A stretch of 64,000 nt of DNA from Bacillus sp. ISL-18 (GTDB taxonomy: Bacteria; Bacillota; Bacilli; Bacillales; Cytobacillaceae): contig NZ_JAGGQG010000010.1 in the NCBI RefSeq assembly GCF_018613415.1, positions 829,399-893,398 of the forward strand. The letters are read 5' to 3'. Shown here piece by piece: positions 42,891 to 52,086 of the stretch. Below the pieces are notes generated by a model, which saw only the letters and a program-made list of their open reading frames with translations, had not been told where the DNA came from and ran no database searches. Every line of letters begins with the position of its first letter. The first letter of the stretch is position 1. A program made the translations under genes and the position numbers.

Positions 42891-43940
42891 ATGTTGAACG
42901 CCTATCTTGCCATAACAGTACTCTGGGGCTTTGTTTTCATTTATGCGGTTATGGCTACAATGGATTTTGGTGCAGGGTTTTGGTCCATGGTTTATTTTAA
43001 CCGAGAAAAAACGAAAGCGACCAATATTGCCAACCGTTACCTTTCTCCTACATGGGAGGTGACCAATACCTTTATTGTGGCACTAGTAGTGGCCATTTAT
43101 AGTATGTTTCCCTATGGGGCTTACACACTTGGAACCATTCTGCTTATTCCTGGCAGTCTAATTTTATTACTATTATCCATCAGGAGTGCATTTCTCGTTT
43201 TTTCTCATATCGCTGATGAATATAAAAAACCGCTAACCTATATTTCCGGTATAACCGGGATTATCATTCCCGGATTACTGATTAGTGTTTTACCGATTAC
43301 TCATGGGAAATATGTTGATTTTTCAACAGACAAGCAAACGTTGGACTTAGCCGGACTTTTCACAAGTCTAAATGAATATGCCTTCTTCGGATTTGCCATA
43401 ACAAGCACACTTTTTCTTTCCTCGCTTTTATTGGCGGATTATTCAAAGACATCCGAGGAATATGAAGCCTATAACGTTTATCGGCGTGATGCTATAATCA
43501 TTGGACCTATTTCTTTATTGATGGCTTTCCTCATTATGCTTACCCTAAAACAAGAAGCAGGGTGGATTTTCCATAAAATGATGAAAGACCTTCCTCTTCT
43601 CTTTCTATCACTAGGCTGTTTTCTTATCGGAGGTATAGGTTTATTCTTTCCTTCTGGTAAGAAGAACATTAAAGGCCGACCAAGGGTAGCTGTAATAGCC
43701 ATTACCGCTCAATATTTGGTGGCAAGTTACGTTTATGGAAAAGCTCATTTGCCCTATATCGTCTATCCGGAAGTAACGATCCATTCGGCTTTTACAGATC
43801 CTAATTCTTTCCGTGCAGTTTTTTTTAGTTATGTTGCTGGATTCGCTATATTGTTTCCGGGTTTTATTTATTTTTGGAGCTTGTTTATGAATGATAAACG
43901 GTACCTAAGACGGAGAAAGGTAACTGAATCCCGAAAATAG
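42891..43940 (+). CDS. cydB: Cytochrome bd oxidase subunit II
   Basis: A 349-aa membrane protein with about eight helices. The opening LWGFVFIYAVMATMDFGAGF and LSPTWEVTNTF are family marks. It partners CydA and starts 15 nt after it behind an excellent AAGGAGGTGATC site. No third small subunit (YthC-like) is visible before the terminator. The operon shows no cydCD assembly genes in this window. Confidence 0.92.
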   Translation: MLNAYLAITVLWGFVFIYAVMATMDFGAGFWSMVYFNREKTKATNIANRYLSPTWEVTNTFIVALVVAIYSMFPYGAYTLGTILLIPGSLILLLLSIRSAFLVFSHIADEYKKPLTYISGITGIIIPGLLISVLPITHGKYVDFSTDKQTLDLAGLFTSLNEYAFFGFAITSTLFLSSLLLADYSKTSEEYEAYNVYRRDAIIIGPISLLMAFLIMLTLKQEAGWIFHKMMKDLPLLFLSLGCFLIGGIGLFFPSGKKNIKGRPRVAVIAITAQYLVASYVYGKAHLPYIVYPEVTIHSAFTDPNSFRAVFFSYVAGFAILFPGFIYFWSLFMNDKRYLRRRKVTESRK

Positions 43941-43978
43941 ATCATGCGTGTCGTATGTATGCTGTTAGCCATCCAGAC

Positions 43979-44021
43979 AAATAAAGGTGAACCAGGACGT
44001 CCTGACTCACCTTTATTATTT
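43979..44021. terminator. Terminator between cydB and menC
   Basis: AAATAAAGGTGA and TCACCTTTATT arms enclose a loop holding a second small palindrome (AGGACGTCCT). T5 follows on the plus strand. It serves the two convergent genes. Confidence 0.85.
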
Positions 44022-44023
44022 TT

Positions 44024-45130
44024 CTAAAATTGAAAAGTTCTCTTGGATAATAACGTTTCTTGCAGCCTTTTTTCATTAAGGCTGAACCCTATACCAGGTT
44101 CAGCTGGCACCTTAATATAACCATTTTCAACCTGAACCTCTGGCAAAATGATATCTTCCTCCCAAAAGCGATTCGAAGCAGATATATCACCCGGAATTGT
44201 AAAACCTGGCAATGATGCGAGGGCAATATTATGGGCCCGGGAAATGCCAAACTCGATCATGCCCCCGCACCAGACAGGAATATGCTTGGCCAAGCAGTAA
44301 TCATGAATTTGCTTGGCTTCATATAGACCGCCTACCCGGCCTACTTTGATATTAATGACCTGACAACTGCCAAGCTCGACTGCCTTTTTTGCATCTTCAA
44401 AACTAACAATACTCTCATCCAAACAAATCGGCGTACATATTTCTTTTTGGAGGGCAGCATGTTCAATGATGTCATCTTGGGCAAGCGGCTGCTCGATCAT
44501 AAGCAGGTTAAATTCATCTAAAGCCTTTAGCCGGTCAATATCCTTTAATGTATAGGAAGAATTAGCATCTGCTATAATTGGCAGTTGCGGATATTCCTTA
44601 CGGATCTCAGCTAAAAAAGAATAATCCTGTTCGGGATTAATTTTCACTTTAATTCGCTGGTATCCCTCTTTTAAATACTGCTCGATTTGGTTAATGGCAT
44701 TGGCAGGAGAATTAGTCGCAACGACAACACCTGACGCAATTATGGATTGGGTACCGTTAAGAATCATTGATAAGGGGGATGAATGTTGTTTAGCATATAA
44801 GTCCCATAAGGCTGTTTCAAGGGCCGCCTTCGCCATATGGTTTCTTCTAATCGATTTAAAAAGCTGTGCTGCCTCCTCTGGCCGCTCAATTGGGTGTTTT
44901 TTCAGCAATGGGATTAATATATCCGTAATCATATGTAAACTTGTTTTAACGGTCTCTTCGGTATACCAGGGGGTTGAAAAAGCCACCCCCTCGCCCAGCC
45001 CTGTGAGGCCGTCATGATCGGTAATCTTTACAATGATTCCTTCACGGTGAGTCACGCTGCCTAAGTGTGTGATAAAGGGGGATTTTAAGGGCATTTCAAT
45101 AATAAAAAGCTCCACTTGAGCGATTTTCAT
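44024..45130 (-). CDS. menC: o-Succinylbenzoate synthase
   Basis: A 368-aa enolase-superfamily enzyme that dehydrates SHCHC to o-succinylbenzoate in menaquinone synthesis. Catalytic lysines are in RIKVKINPE near residue 163. Metal ligands are in IADANSS, IEQPL and CLDES, and the second lysine in VINIKVGRVGG. Members of this branch can also racemise N-succinyl amino acids. The start is 6 nt after the menE stop on the minus strand, so menE and menC are co-transcribed. Confidence 0.92.
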   Translation of the reverse strand: MKIAQVELFIIEMPLKSPFITHLGSVTHREGIIVKITDHDGLTGLGEGVAFSTPWYTEETVKTSLHMITDILIPLLKKHPIERPEEAAQLFKSIRRNHMAKAALETALWDLYAKQHSSPLSMILNGTQSIIASGVVVATNSPANAINQIEQYLKEGYQRIKVKINPEQDYSFLAEIRKEYPQLPIIADANSSYTLKDIDRLKALDEFNLLMIEQPLAQDDIIEHAALQKEICTPICLDESIVSFEDAKKAVELGSCQVINIKVGRVGGLYEAKQIHDYCLAKHIPVWCGGMIEFGISRAHNIALASLPGFTIPGDISASNRFWEEDIILPEVQVENGYIKVPAEPGIGFSLNEKRLQETLLSKRTFQF

Positions 45131-45136
45131 TTTGCC

Positions 45137-46615
45137 TTACACCCACTCTCTAAGTTTTCTACGCAGCAATTTTTTTGCGGCATTTCTGGGCAGCTGTTCT
45201 GTAAAATAAACAATCTTGGGCACTTTATATTTGGCAAGACGTTCCATCAAAAATTGCTGCAGGACCTCACTTGATAAATTCCTGCCTTTCTTTTTTACAA
45301 TAAAGGCTACAGGCACCTGTCCCCATTTTTTATCCTCGATTCCAGTCACACCGGCATCCAATACATCCGGATGTGAAAGCAGGGCAGCTTCAATTTCAGC
45401 CGGATAAATGTTTTCCCCGCCGGAAATAATTAAGTCACTGCGCCGATCTTTTACAAACAAAAAACCTTCTTCATCCAAGTAACCAATATCTCCTGTATAA
45501 AGCCAGCCCTCATGTATCTTTTCTGCAGTTGCATCTGGTCGGTTTAAATAGCCAGGAGTAACATTTGGTCCTTTAACGATAATTTCACCAGCAGTCCCTG
45601 CTTTCGCCGCTTCCCCATTTTCAAGCTCAATCTTTAGCTGTGAAGGGAATAACGGCTTTCCGGCAGAGCCAAGTTTTTGCAAGCTGTCTTCCGGCGAGAG
45701 CGTAACGATTTGCGAGGAGGTTTCGGTCATTCCGTATGATTGAAAAACGGGAATATCCTTACTTACACACGCCTCTAACAATGGTAATGGCGCTGGTCCT
45801 CCTCCTAACAGCATGCACCTAAAATGACCAGGTAAACGCCTACTATCTAACGCCTCCACAATTTGCGAAAGCATGGTACCTACTACTGACATGATGGTTA
45901 CCTGTTTAAGCGAAATATCTTTAATAGTTCGTTCAATCTCAAAGTTTTCATGGAGAACAATTGGCATTCCATATATTACACTGCGCATTAAAATAGAAAA
46001 ACCACTTATATGGAAAAGAGGAACCGAACAAAGCCAGCAATCACTTTCCATTACTCCAAGATTCAAGGCTGAACCTGTTGAGCTCCACCAATGATTCCCG
46101 TAGGTCTGGATCACTCCTTTTGGGTTTCCCGTCGTGCCTGATGTATACATAATGGTACAAATATCAGTAAGACTGATTTCTTCTTGAATAGATGGTTCTT
46201 CTGGTTCTAATTGAAAGAGTTGAGCTTTCGTAATAGTCGGCAAGTAGTCCAATTGCTGATTAATAATATTTTTCGTCTCAGAAAAGGAATCTTCAAGAAT
46301 AAGAAAGGCAGATTCCGAATCCTTTATTTGCCAAACCAGTTCTGCTGCCGTCAGCCGATTATTTAAAATAACGGCCCTTACTCCTAATAACTGTAGACCA
46401 AATAAAATCGTGACCGTGTCCAAATGATTCTTTAATAAAATTCCCACAAAGTGTCCCTTTTGAATACCAAGAGCTTGAAGTCTCCCGCTTACTTCCAAGG
46501 AACGCTCATATAAATCACGAAAAGTTAACATTTGATCCTGAAAATAAATGGCAGTTCGATTGGGCGTTAAATGTGCACGCTTTATTAATAAGTTAGGCAT
46601 TGTTTCAGTTTGCAT
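45137..46615 (-). CDS. menE: o-Succinylbenzoate-CoA ligase
   Basis: A 492-aa ANL-superfamily adenylating enzyme that activates o-succinylbenzoate with ATP and CoA. The P-loop is IMYTSGTTGNPKGV near residue 155, the A5/A7 motifs are QSYGMTETSS and LYTGDIGYLDEEG, and the catalytic lysine is in RNAAKKLLRRKL at the end. AAAGAGGG precedes the ATG. In B. subtilis it is within menFDHBEC. Here a terminator and a MITE separate it from menB, so it may need its own promoter. Confidence 0.93.
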   Translation of the reverse strand: MQTETMPNLLIKRAHLTPNRTAIYFQDQMLTFRDLYERSLEVSGRLQALGIQKGHFVGILLKNHLDTVTILFGLQLLGVRAVILNNRLTAAELVWQIKDSESAFLILEDSFSETKNIINQQLDYLPTITKAQLFQLEPEEPSIQEEISLTDICTIMYTSGTTGNPKGVIQTYGNHWWSSTGSALNLGVMESDCWLCSVPLFHISGFSILMRSVIYGMPIVLHENFEIERTIKDISLKQVTIMSVVGTMLSQIVEALDSRRLPGHFRCMLLGGGPAPLPLLEACVSKDIPVFQSYGMTETSSQIVTLSPEDSLQKLGSAGKPLFPSQLKIELENGEAAKAGTAGEIIVKGPNVTPGYLNRPDATAEKIHEGWLYTGDIGYLDEEGFLFVKDRRSDLIISGGENIYPAEIEAALLSHPDVLDAGVTGIEDKKWGQVPVAFIVKKKGRNLSSEVLQQFLMERLAKYKVPKIVYFTEQLPRNAAKKLLRRKLREWV

Positions 46616-46641
46616 TTTTGTACCCTCTTTTCTTTAGATAA

Positions 46642-46888
46642 GGCTGTGTTAAAGGTTAGTGTTAACTTTTAGCATGTTGATTGGAGCGGAAGGCGGCGAA
46701 GACTCCTCGAAAATGCTATCGCATTTCCTTCGTGCGTGGGCGGATTCGAGGATGCAAATTCAAAGTCCTGCGGGAGTACGGGGCAGGGGAGACCCCGCAG
46801 GCGCAAGTGCGCCGAGGAGGCTCCCCGGCACGCCCGGGGAAAGCGAAGCCGCCTGGAGCGGAAATCAACGTTCAGGATTAACACAGCC
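46642..46888. mobile_element. MITE-like element (247 bp) with terminal inverted repeats and 8-bp target duplication
   Basis: The ends GGCTGTGTTAA and TTAACACAGCC are perfect inverted repeats. The 8-bp direct repeat TTAGATAA flanks them exactly (46634-46641 and 46889-46896). Inside, GTTGATTGGAGCGGAA and GGAGCGGAAATCAAC form a subterminal inverted repeat. The GC-rich middle holds several nested palindromes such as CCGGCACGCCCGGG and GCGCAAGTGCGC. There is no transposase frame, and open frames across it are chance. It has the same ends and inner repeat as the 97-bp element at 34257. It lies between menB and menE. Confidence 0.85.
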
Positions 46889-46902
46889 TTAGATAAAAAC
46901 AA

Positions 46903-46927
46903 CAGCCTGATGGAGACCATCAAGCTG
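46903..46927 (-). terminator. Intrinsic terminator directly after menB
   Basis: On the minus strand CAGCTTGATGG and CCATCAGGCTG pair with one mismatch around a 3-nt loop, followed by TTGTTTTTATC. It lies 19 nt after the menB stop and next to the MITE's target duplication. It should reduce read-through from menFDHB into menEC. Confidence 0.85.
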
Positions 46928-46945
46928 CAGAAAAGAATCTTCAAA

Positions 46946-47764
46946 TCAAGGAAAACGCGGGAATTGACCAAAATTAGGTTTACGTTTTTCTTTAAAGGCA
47001 TCGCGGCCTTCTTTTGCTTCATCCGTTGTATAGTATAGCAAAGTCGCATCACCGGCAAATTGTTGAATACCAGCAAGACCATCCGTATCAGCGTTAAAAG
47101 CTGCTTTTAAGAAACGAAGTGCCGTTGGACTTTTCTCAAGCATTTCTTCACACCACTTAATGGTTTCCTCTTCTACTTGTTCTAATGGTACAACGGTGTT
47201 GACTAAGCCCATATCCATGGCTTCCTGGGCATTATATTGACGGCAGAGATACCAAATCTCGCGAGCCTTCTTATGGCCAACAATTCTCGCTAGGTAGCCG
47301 GAGCCGTATCCTGCATCAAAGCTTCCTACTTTTGGACCTGTTTGCCCAAAAACAGCATTATCTGCTGCAATGGTTAAATCACAAACAATATGTAAAACGT
47401 GACCGCCGCCAATCGCATATCCTTTTACCATCGCTACTACCGGTTTTGGAATAACCCGAATTAAGCGCTGCAGGTCTAAAACATTTAAACGCGGGATTTG
47501 GTCGTCGCCTACATATCCCCCATGGCCTCTTACACTTTGATCTCCACCGGAACAAAATGCTTTCTCACCGGCACCTGTTAATACAATCACACCAATACTT
47601 GAATCATCACGTGCATATGCAAATGCATCAATCATTTCCATCACGGTCCTTGGTGTAAAAGCATTATGTACGTGTGGACGGTTGATGGTAATCTTTGCAA
47701 TCCCATTATAAGATTCAAATAGAATTTCTTCGTATTTTTTAACTGGAACCCATTCTACTGTCAA
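46946..47764 (-). CDS. menB: 1,4-Dihydroxy-2-naphthoyl-CoA synthase
   Basis: A 272-aa crotonase-fold enzyme that cyclises o-succinylbenzoyl-CoA. The oxyanion-hole regions are [20 protein letters not shown] and [15 protein letters not shown], and the catalytic Asp lies in [12 protein letters not shown] start at TTG 47764-47762 behind AAAGGAGG. The longer frame adds 13 residues that run into the ribosome binding site. It follows menH by 13 nt in the men operon and is followed by a terminator. Confidence 0.95.
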   Translation of the reverse strand: MTVEWVPVKKYEEILFESYNGIAKITINRPHVHNAFTPRTVMEMIDAFAYARDDSSIGVIVLTGAGEKAFCSGGDQSVRGHGGYVGDDQIPRLNVLDLQRLIRVIPKPVVAMVKGYAIGGGHVLHIVCDLTIAADNAVFGQTGPKVGSFDAGYGSGYLARIVGHKKAREIWYLCRQYNAQEAMDMGLVNTVVPLEQVEEETIKWCEEMLEKSPTALRFLKAAFNADTDGLAGIQQFAGDATLLYYTTDEAKEGRDAFKEKRKPNFGQFPRFP

Positions 47765-47777
47765 AAGAAATCCTCCT

Positions 47778-48590
47778 TTATAATTTATTCGACAAAAAGT
47801 CACTTACTATTGTACCAAACTTTTCTGATTCTTCCACATGAATTGCATGTCCACTATTTTGGACGACCATCCATTTTGCATTCTTTATCCTAGCTGTCAT
47901 AGATTCTGCAATGCGGCCAAACTTTAAATCTTCCTCACCAGTGAGCAGTAAGACCTCACATTTTAAGCCGCTAAGTTCCCTCCACCATGATGGCTGTGAA
48001 CCTGTTCCCATCCCAAGTAAACTATTGGCAAGCCCCCGGGGGGAATTCCTCAATCGCTGTTCTCTTACTTTGTTTTGTACGGAAACAGGAAGTCTCTTCA
48101 TCGTCTTAAACAAGGAGATATCCTCCCAATAATTAATAAACGATTCCAAACCCTCTTCTACTATAAACTTTGCAAGTTTTGCATCATTCATACGGCGAAC
48201 TTCTCTTTCACTCTCTGTTTCAAGACCAGGAGAAGAACTTTCTAAGATTAGCTTTCGGACACGGTTTGGGAACATCACGGCAAACGTTAGGGCCAATCTG
48301 CCGCCCATTGAATAGCCAAGCAGGTCTATTTGGTGAACACCAGTTTTCTCCAAAATCTTATTTAGGCTTTGTGCCATGGATTCGATTTGATAATGCTTTA
48401 GGTCTTCAGGTGATTCCGTCCTGCCATGTCCAATAATATCAGGAACAATTAACCTTGAGTGGCTGCCCCACTTATCAAAAAATGATGCCCAGGTAGATGA
48501 ATCTCCTGTAAAACCATGCAGTAAGACAAGGGGAAAACCTTCACCAGAAACCTCTAGATGAAAGCGAATCCCACCGACATTTACCATCAT
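47778..48590 (-). CDS. menH: SHCHC synthase MenH (alpha/beta hydrolase fold)
   Basis: A 270-aa alpha/beta hydrolase. In this pathway it eliminates pyruvate from SEPHCHC. The Ser-Asp-His triad is in GYSMGG near residue 100, in EEDLKF, and in [10 protein letters not shown]. The first of two adjacent ATGs (48590) has GGAG at 7 nt and overlaps the menD stop as ATGA, so translation is coupled. It matches B. subtilis YtxM by position. Confidence 0.9.
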   Translation of the reverse strand: MMVNVGGIRFHLEVSGEGFPLVLLHGFTGDSSTWASFFDKWGSHSRLIVPDIIGHGRTESPEDLKHYQIESMAQSLNKILEKTGVHQIDLLGYSMGGRLALTFAVMFPNRVRKLILESSSPGLETESEREVRRMNDAKLAKFIVEEGLESFINYWEDISLFKTMKRLPVSVQNKVREQRLRNSPRGLANSLLGMGTGSQPSWWRELSGLKCEVLLLTGEEDLKFGRIAESMTARIKNAKWMVVQNSGHAIHVEESEKFGTIVSDFLSNKL

Positions 48591-50338
48591 TCCTGCTCTC
48601 CAATGACAAGATTTGATATTTCCTGGGAAACAGAATGCCAAAATTCACGATGTTCATCCCGATTTCTGTCTCTATTTGTTTCAACCTCATAAACATGGAT
48701 ACCCTTTTGCTGGTGACTTTGTTTTAAAAGGTCGGCAAGCTGATCCCAATTTGCTATTTTAGTGTAATGTCCATTAAACATTTTAACAGCATGCTCAAAG
48801 TTAATATTCAATGGTGTACCGAACAATAATTCAAAATGTTTAGGATGCTCTGACTGTGGAAGGAAAGAAAAGATTCCGCCCCCATTATTGTTAACAAGAA
48901 TGATATGGATATCAATATCGTAAAGCTTGGCTGCAATCAAACCATTTAAATCATGGAAAAAGGTTAAATCCCCCAGCACTAAATATAAGGATTTAGTATA
49001 AACAGCAGCACCGATGGCAGTTGAAACGGTCCCGTCGATCCCATTAGCCCCTCGATTAGCCATTACCTTAATCGATTTATTATTGCTTAAGAAAAAACTA
49101 TCTAAATCACGGATTGGCATACTGTTACCTACAAAAAGAGTTGCTTCTTCGGGAAGCATATCTGCTAATTGATAGAATAGCTTACCTTCACTTAATTCTT
49201 TTTCATCTCTGATTACGGCCATATTTTCTTTTGTAAGCCGGTTCACATTTTTCCAATCGTCTAAAAAAACAGAAGAGGAATTAGCGCCCATATAGGTTAA
49301 TAATTTTTCACAAAAATAGGTTTCATTACAAAAGATCATATTGGTTGATAATGCCGAAGGATCCCGCCAGCCTCCTCCGCCGTCAATGACAAATTGAGCA
49401 GCACCATGATTATCTTTTAAGAATATTGTTAACGCTTTTGAAACCGGCATTGCCCCAAATCTTAAGACAACATCCGGCTTTAGAAAGGACTTGGCATCTT
49501 CATTTCTTAAAAAAGTATCGTAAACCTCCATAACATTCTCAAACGAATGGCTCCCGCTTCGTAATTGCGATAACGGGTCAGCTAAAATTGGATAGTTTAA
49601 AAGAGCTCCAAGTTCGGTGACTGCTTCCGCAAATTTCTCATCCGCTAACTGACCGCATACAATGATTCCTTTTTCTTTTCCAGCCAATTCACTGGCAATT
49701 TCTTTAAACTCTTCGTCACTTAAGGTTAAATCTCCATTTTGGACCTTAACATATCCCTTTGGCCGTTCAGAGAGTTCAAAAATAGTTTCGTCCACTTTCG
49801 GAATGAGCGGTTCACGGAATGGAAAGTTCAAATGAACGGGACCGGCCGGTGCTTGGGTGGCAATCGCGGCTGCCCTTGCACAAATCGTCCTTGCATAGCG
49901 CAGCATTTCATTGCTTTTTTCCGGCAGCGCCATATCAGCAAACCATTTTACCTGATGGCCATACAAATGAAGCTGATCAATTGCCTGCGGAGCACCCACC
50001 TCTCGCAATTCATGTGGTCTGTCAGCAGTTAGTACCAACAAAGGGACACGTGAATATTTTGCCTCCACAATTGCTGGAAAATAATTTGCGGCTGCGGTAC
50101 CGGATGTGCACAAAATGGCTACTGGCTTGTTTTTTGCTTTTGCCATACCCAAACCGAAAAATGCGGCAGAACGCTCATCCACATGGATATGAACTTTTAA
50201 ATCAGGATGCTCCGCCATGACCATTGCCATCGGAGTTGACCTAGAACCTGGACTGACTACTACATCCGTAATACCCGTTAAAACAAGTTCTGAAACAAAA
50301 GCTGCAATATATGCCGTTAATGATTCTTGATGATTCAT
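48587..50338 (-). CDS. menD: SEPHCHC synthase MenD
   Basis: A 583-aa thiamine-diphosphate enzyme that adds a succinyl-semialdehyde unit from 2-oxoglutarate to isochorismate. The N-terminal PYR domain has VVSPGSRSTPM near residue 26 and the conserved HVDERSAAFFGLG with its glutamate. The C-terminal PP domain has the ThDP motif LGDLTFFHDLNGL near 436. GGAGGAAG precedes the ATG, right after the menF stop. It overlaps menH by 4 nt. Confidence 0.95.
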   Translation of the reverse strand: MNHQESLTAYIAAFVSELVLTGITDVVVSPGSRSTPMAMVMAEHPDLKVHIHVDERSAAFFGLGMAKAKNKPVAILCTSGTAAANYFPAIVEAKYSRVPLLVLTADRPHELREVGAPQAIDQLHLYGHQVKWFADMALPEKSNEMLRYARTICARAAAIATQAPAGPVHLNFPFREPLIPKVDETIFELSERPKGYVKVQNGDLTLSDEEFKEIASELAGKEKGIIVCGQLADEKFAEAVTELGALLNYPILADPLSQLRSGSHSFENVMEVYDTFLRNEDAKSFLKPDVVLRFGAMPVSKALTIFLKDNHGAAQFVIDGGGGWRDPSALSTNMIFCNETYFCEKLLTYMGANSSSVFLDDWKNVNRLTKENMAVIRDEKELSEGKLFYQLADMLPEEATLFVGNSMPIRDLDSFFLSNNKSIKVMANRGANGIDGTVSTAIGAAVYTKSLYLVLGDLTFFHDLNGLIAAKLYDIDIHIILVNNNGGGIFSFLPQSEHPKHFELLFGTPLNINFEHAVKMFNGHYTKIANWDQLADLLKQSHQQKGIHVYEVETNRDRNRDEHREFWHSVSQEISNLVIGEQE

Positions 50339-50340
50339 AA

Positions 50341-51744
50341 TTATCTTCCTCCAAGGGCCCGAAGCATTGGTCTAAACTTTAAACTTGTTTCTAAATATTC
50401 TTCTTCAGACTGGGAATCCGCTACTACCCCGCATCCGGCAAACAAAGAAACTTCATCTCCCTGAATAAGCCCGGATCGAATAGCTACCGCGAATTCACCA
50501 TTTTGCCGGTAATCGACCCAGCCGAGCGGACCGCCAAATAGACCTCGGTCCAGTTGTTCAACTTCTCTTATCTTTTCTACGGCTGAAGCTTTGGGAAGTC
50601 CTCCAAGTGCAGGTGTAGGGTGAAGCTTCTCCACAAGCAGTAAAAGGGAGGTGTTTGGACCGCACTTTCCAATTACTGGAGTGTATAAGTGCTGAATATC
50701 CCGCATTTTCATTAGTTGTGGGTGATCTGGGAGAATAACCTCTTTACAGGATTGCCCAAGTGCTCCCTTAATCATCTCGACTACATACCCGTGTTCCTTT
50801 AGATTTTTTTGGTCTGATAGAAGAGTTTGTCCTAAAACCTGGTCCTCTTCCTCTGTTTGCCCACGGGGAATCGAACCAGCCAAACAGGTTGAATAAACTT
50901 CATCCCCCTGCTTTTTGATTAGACGTTCCGGCGAGGCCCCTATAAAACAATCTCCATTTGATTCGAACGCAAAAATATAGCTGGCCGGCTGCTGTGTATA
51001 TAAATTCTCCAGGACAGATTCTGCTTCTACTTCCGAACTAACCACAAGTCTAAGTTCTCGAGCAAGTACGACTTTCTTCAATGGACCACCATGTGTTAAT
51101 TCATTCACCACTCCATCAACCGTTTGTTTCCATTTATCAGGAGAGACTTCATCTTTCCGGATTACTGTGGGAGAGTTGGTGATACGTTTGTTTCTTAAAG
51201 AATAAAGCAGTTGATTTCTTTCTTCCATACTCTTGCTATATAAGGACAGATCATCATTCGGTGTAAAGATAATATTTGTGGTTAAATAGGTTTCACCCTG
51301 GACGATACTCAATAAGAATTTAGGTATGTGAAATAAAGAATCTGCAAATTTGGTCCAAAGATCGGTTTTTTCTTTAAAAGGATCAAACGAAAAGCCTCCA
51401 AACATCAGAGGTCCAACACCGTCGACCTGATAATCATTAAAAATAAAACTATCTTTTAAAAAGCTCTTCCACTCTTTTTCAACACGAAAAAAGCGGTCAG
51501 CAGCCTGATCCGATTGAAATTGCTTTGAAATTCCAAGTCCCACTAGAACCATCTCATTTGTCGGGTCCTTCCAAAAAAAACGTTCCCCGCAATAATGGTC
51601 TTTTCCGGTATTAAAAAAGGAGAAAGGTTTGGTCGTGTCCATTTTATGAACTTCACTCATTAAAATTGGACGGCCTAATTCTCTAGCCCGTTTTGCCCCT
51701 AAAAGACCCCTTTCTTTTATTTCTGTTTCTTGAATGGTAATCAA
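50341..51744 (-). CDS. menF: Isochorismate synthase
   Basis: A 467-aa chorismate-using enzyme that commits chorismate to menaquinone. The chorismate-binding domain is C-terminal (IGASPERLIKK, HPTPALGGLPKASA, FGGPLGWVDYRQNGEFAVAIR). I choose the TTG at 51744-51742 behind GGAGGG, because the upstream frame codes for unlikely cysteine-rich sequence. It is the first gene of menFDHB, with a sigma-A-like promoter about 60-90 nt upstream. Confidence 0.92.
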   Translation of the reverse strand: MITIQETEIKERGLLGAKRARELGRPILMSEVHKMDTTKPFSFFNTGKDHYCGERFFWKDPTNEMVLVGLGISKQFQSDQAADRFFRVEKEWKSFLKDSFIFNDYQVDGVGPLMFGGFSFDPFKEKTDLWTKFADSLFHIPKFLLSIVQGETYLTTNIIFTPNDDLSLYSKSMEERNQLLYSLRNKRITNSPTVIRKDEVSPDKWKQTVDGVVNELTHGGPLKKVVLARELRLVVSSEVEAESVLENLYTQQPASYIFAFESNGDCFIGASPERLIKKQGDEVYSTCLAGSIPRGQTEEEDQVLGQTLLSDQKNLKEHGYVVEMIKGALGQSCKEVILPDHPQLMKMRDIQHLYTPVIGKCGPNTSLLLLVEKLHPTPALGGLPKASAVEKIREVEQLDRGLFGGPLGWVDYRQNGEFAVAIRSGLIQGDEVSLFAGCGVVADSQSEEEYLETSLKFRPMLRALGGR

Positions 51745-51802
51745 ACAAATCCCTCCAAAACAGCCGAAATGACTGTTATCCATTCATCTTAAAGCCTATT
51801 CT

Positions 51803-51832
51803 AAGATACTACTCCCATTGTAAATAAGTCAA
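51803..51832 (-). promoter_or_regulatory. Probable promoter of menFDHB
   Basis: On the minus strand TTGACT (51832-51827) and TATCTT (51808-51803) are 18 bp apart, pointing at menF. Confidence 0.5.
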
Positions 51833-51983
51833 TAATACTTGTCACTATCTGACCAGCTTTATTCCTTATTATATATCAAAATGCTTAAAGAAGGGTGCGA
51901 GCGGTTTTATTCCTTCAGTTTTCCACGAAAAACAGATAATAATCGAACAGGGATTATCTTCTAGTTTTGAAAACAAAAATTAA

Positions 51984-52012
51984 TTGACACTAAACATGGA
52001 ATTCCATACACT
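51984..52012 (+). promoter_or_regulatory. Promoter of menA
   Basis: TTGACA (51984-51989), 17-bp spacer, TACACT (52007-52012), about 75 nt before menA. With the menF promoter on the other strand it makes a divergent men control region of about 340 bp. The rest of that region shows no gene. Confidence 0.7.
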
Positions 52013-52086
52013 TAGGTGTGGGAATAAAACTCTTAATACTATAAAACTTCATTATATAGACAGAAAATTGATAAGGGGGAGCAGTA

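Noticed and set aside
46659..47082. Several open frames of 66-137 codons on both strands
   Set aside because: They run through the GC-rich MITE and the end of menB. The frames are broken by the element ends and have no domain.
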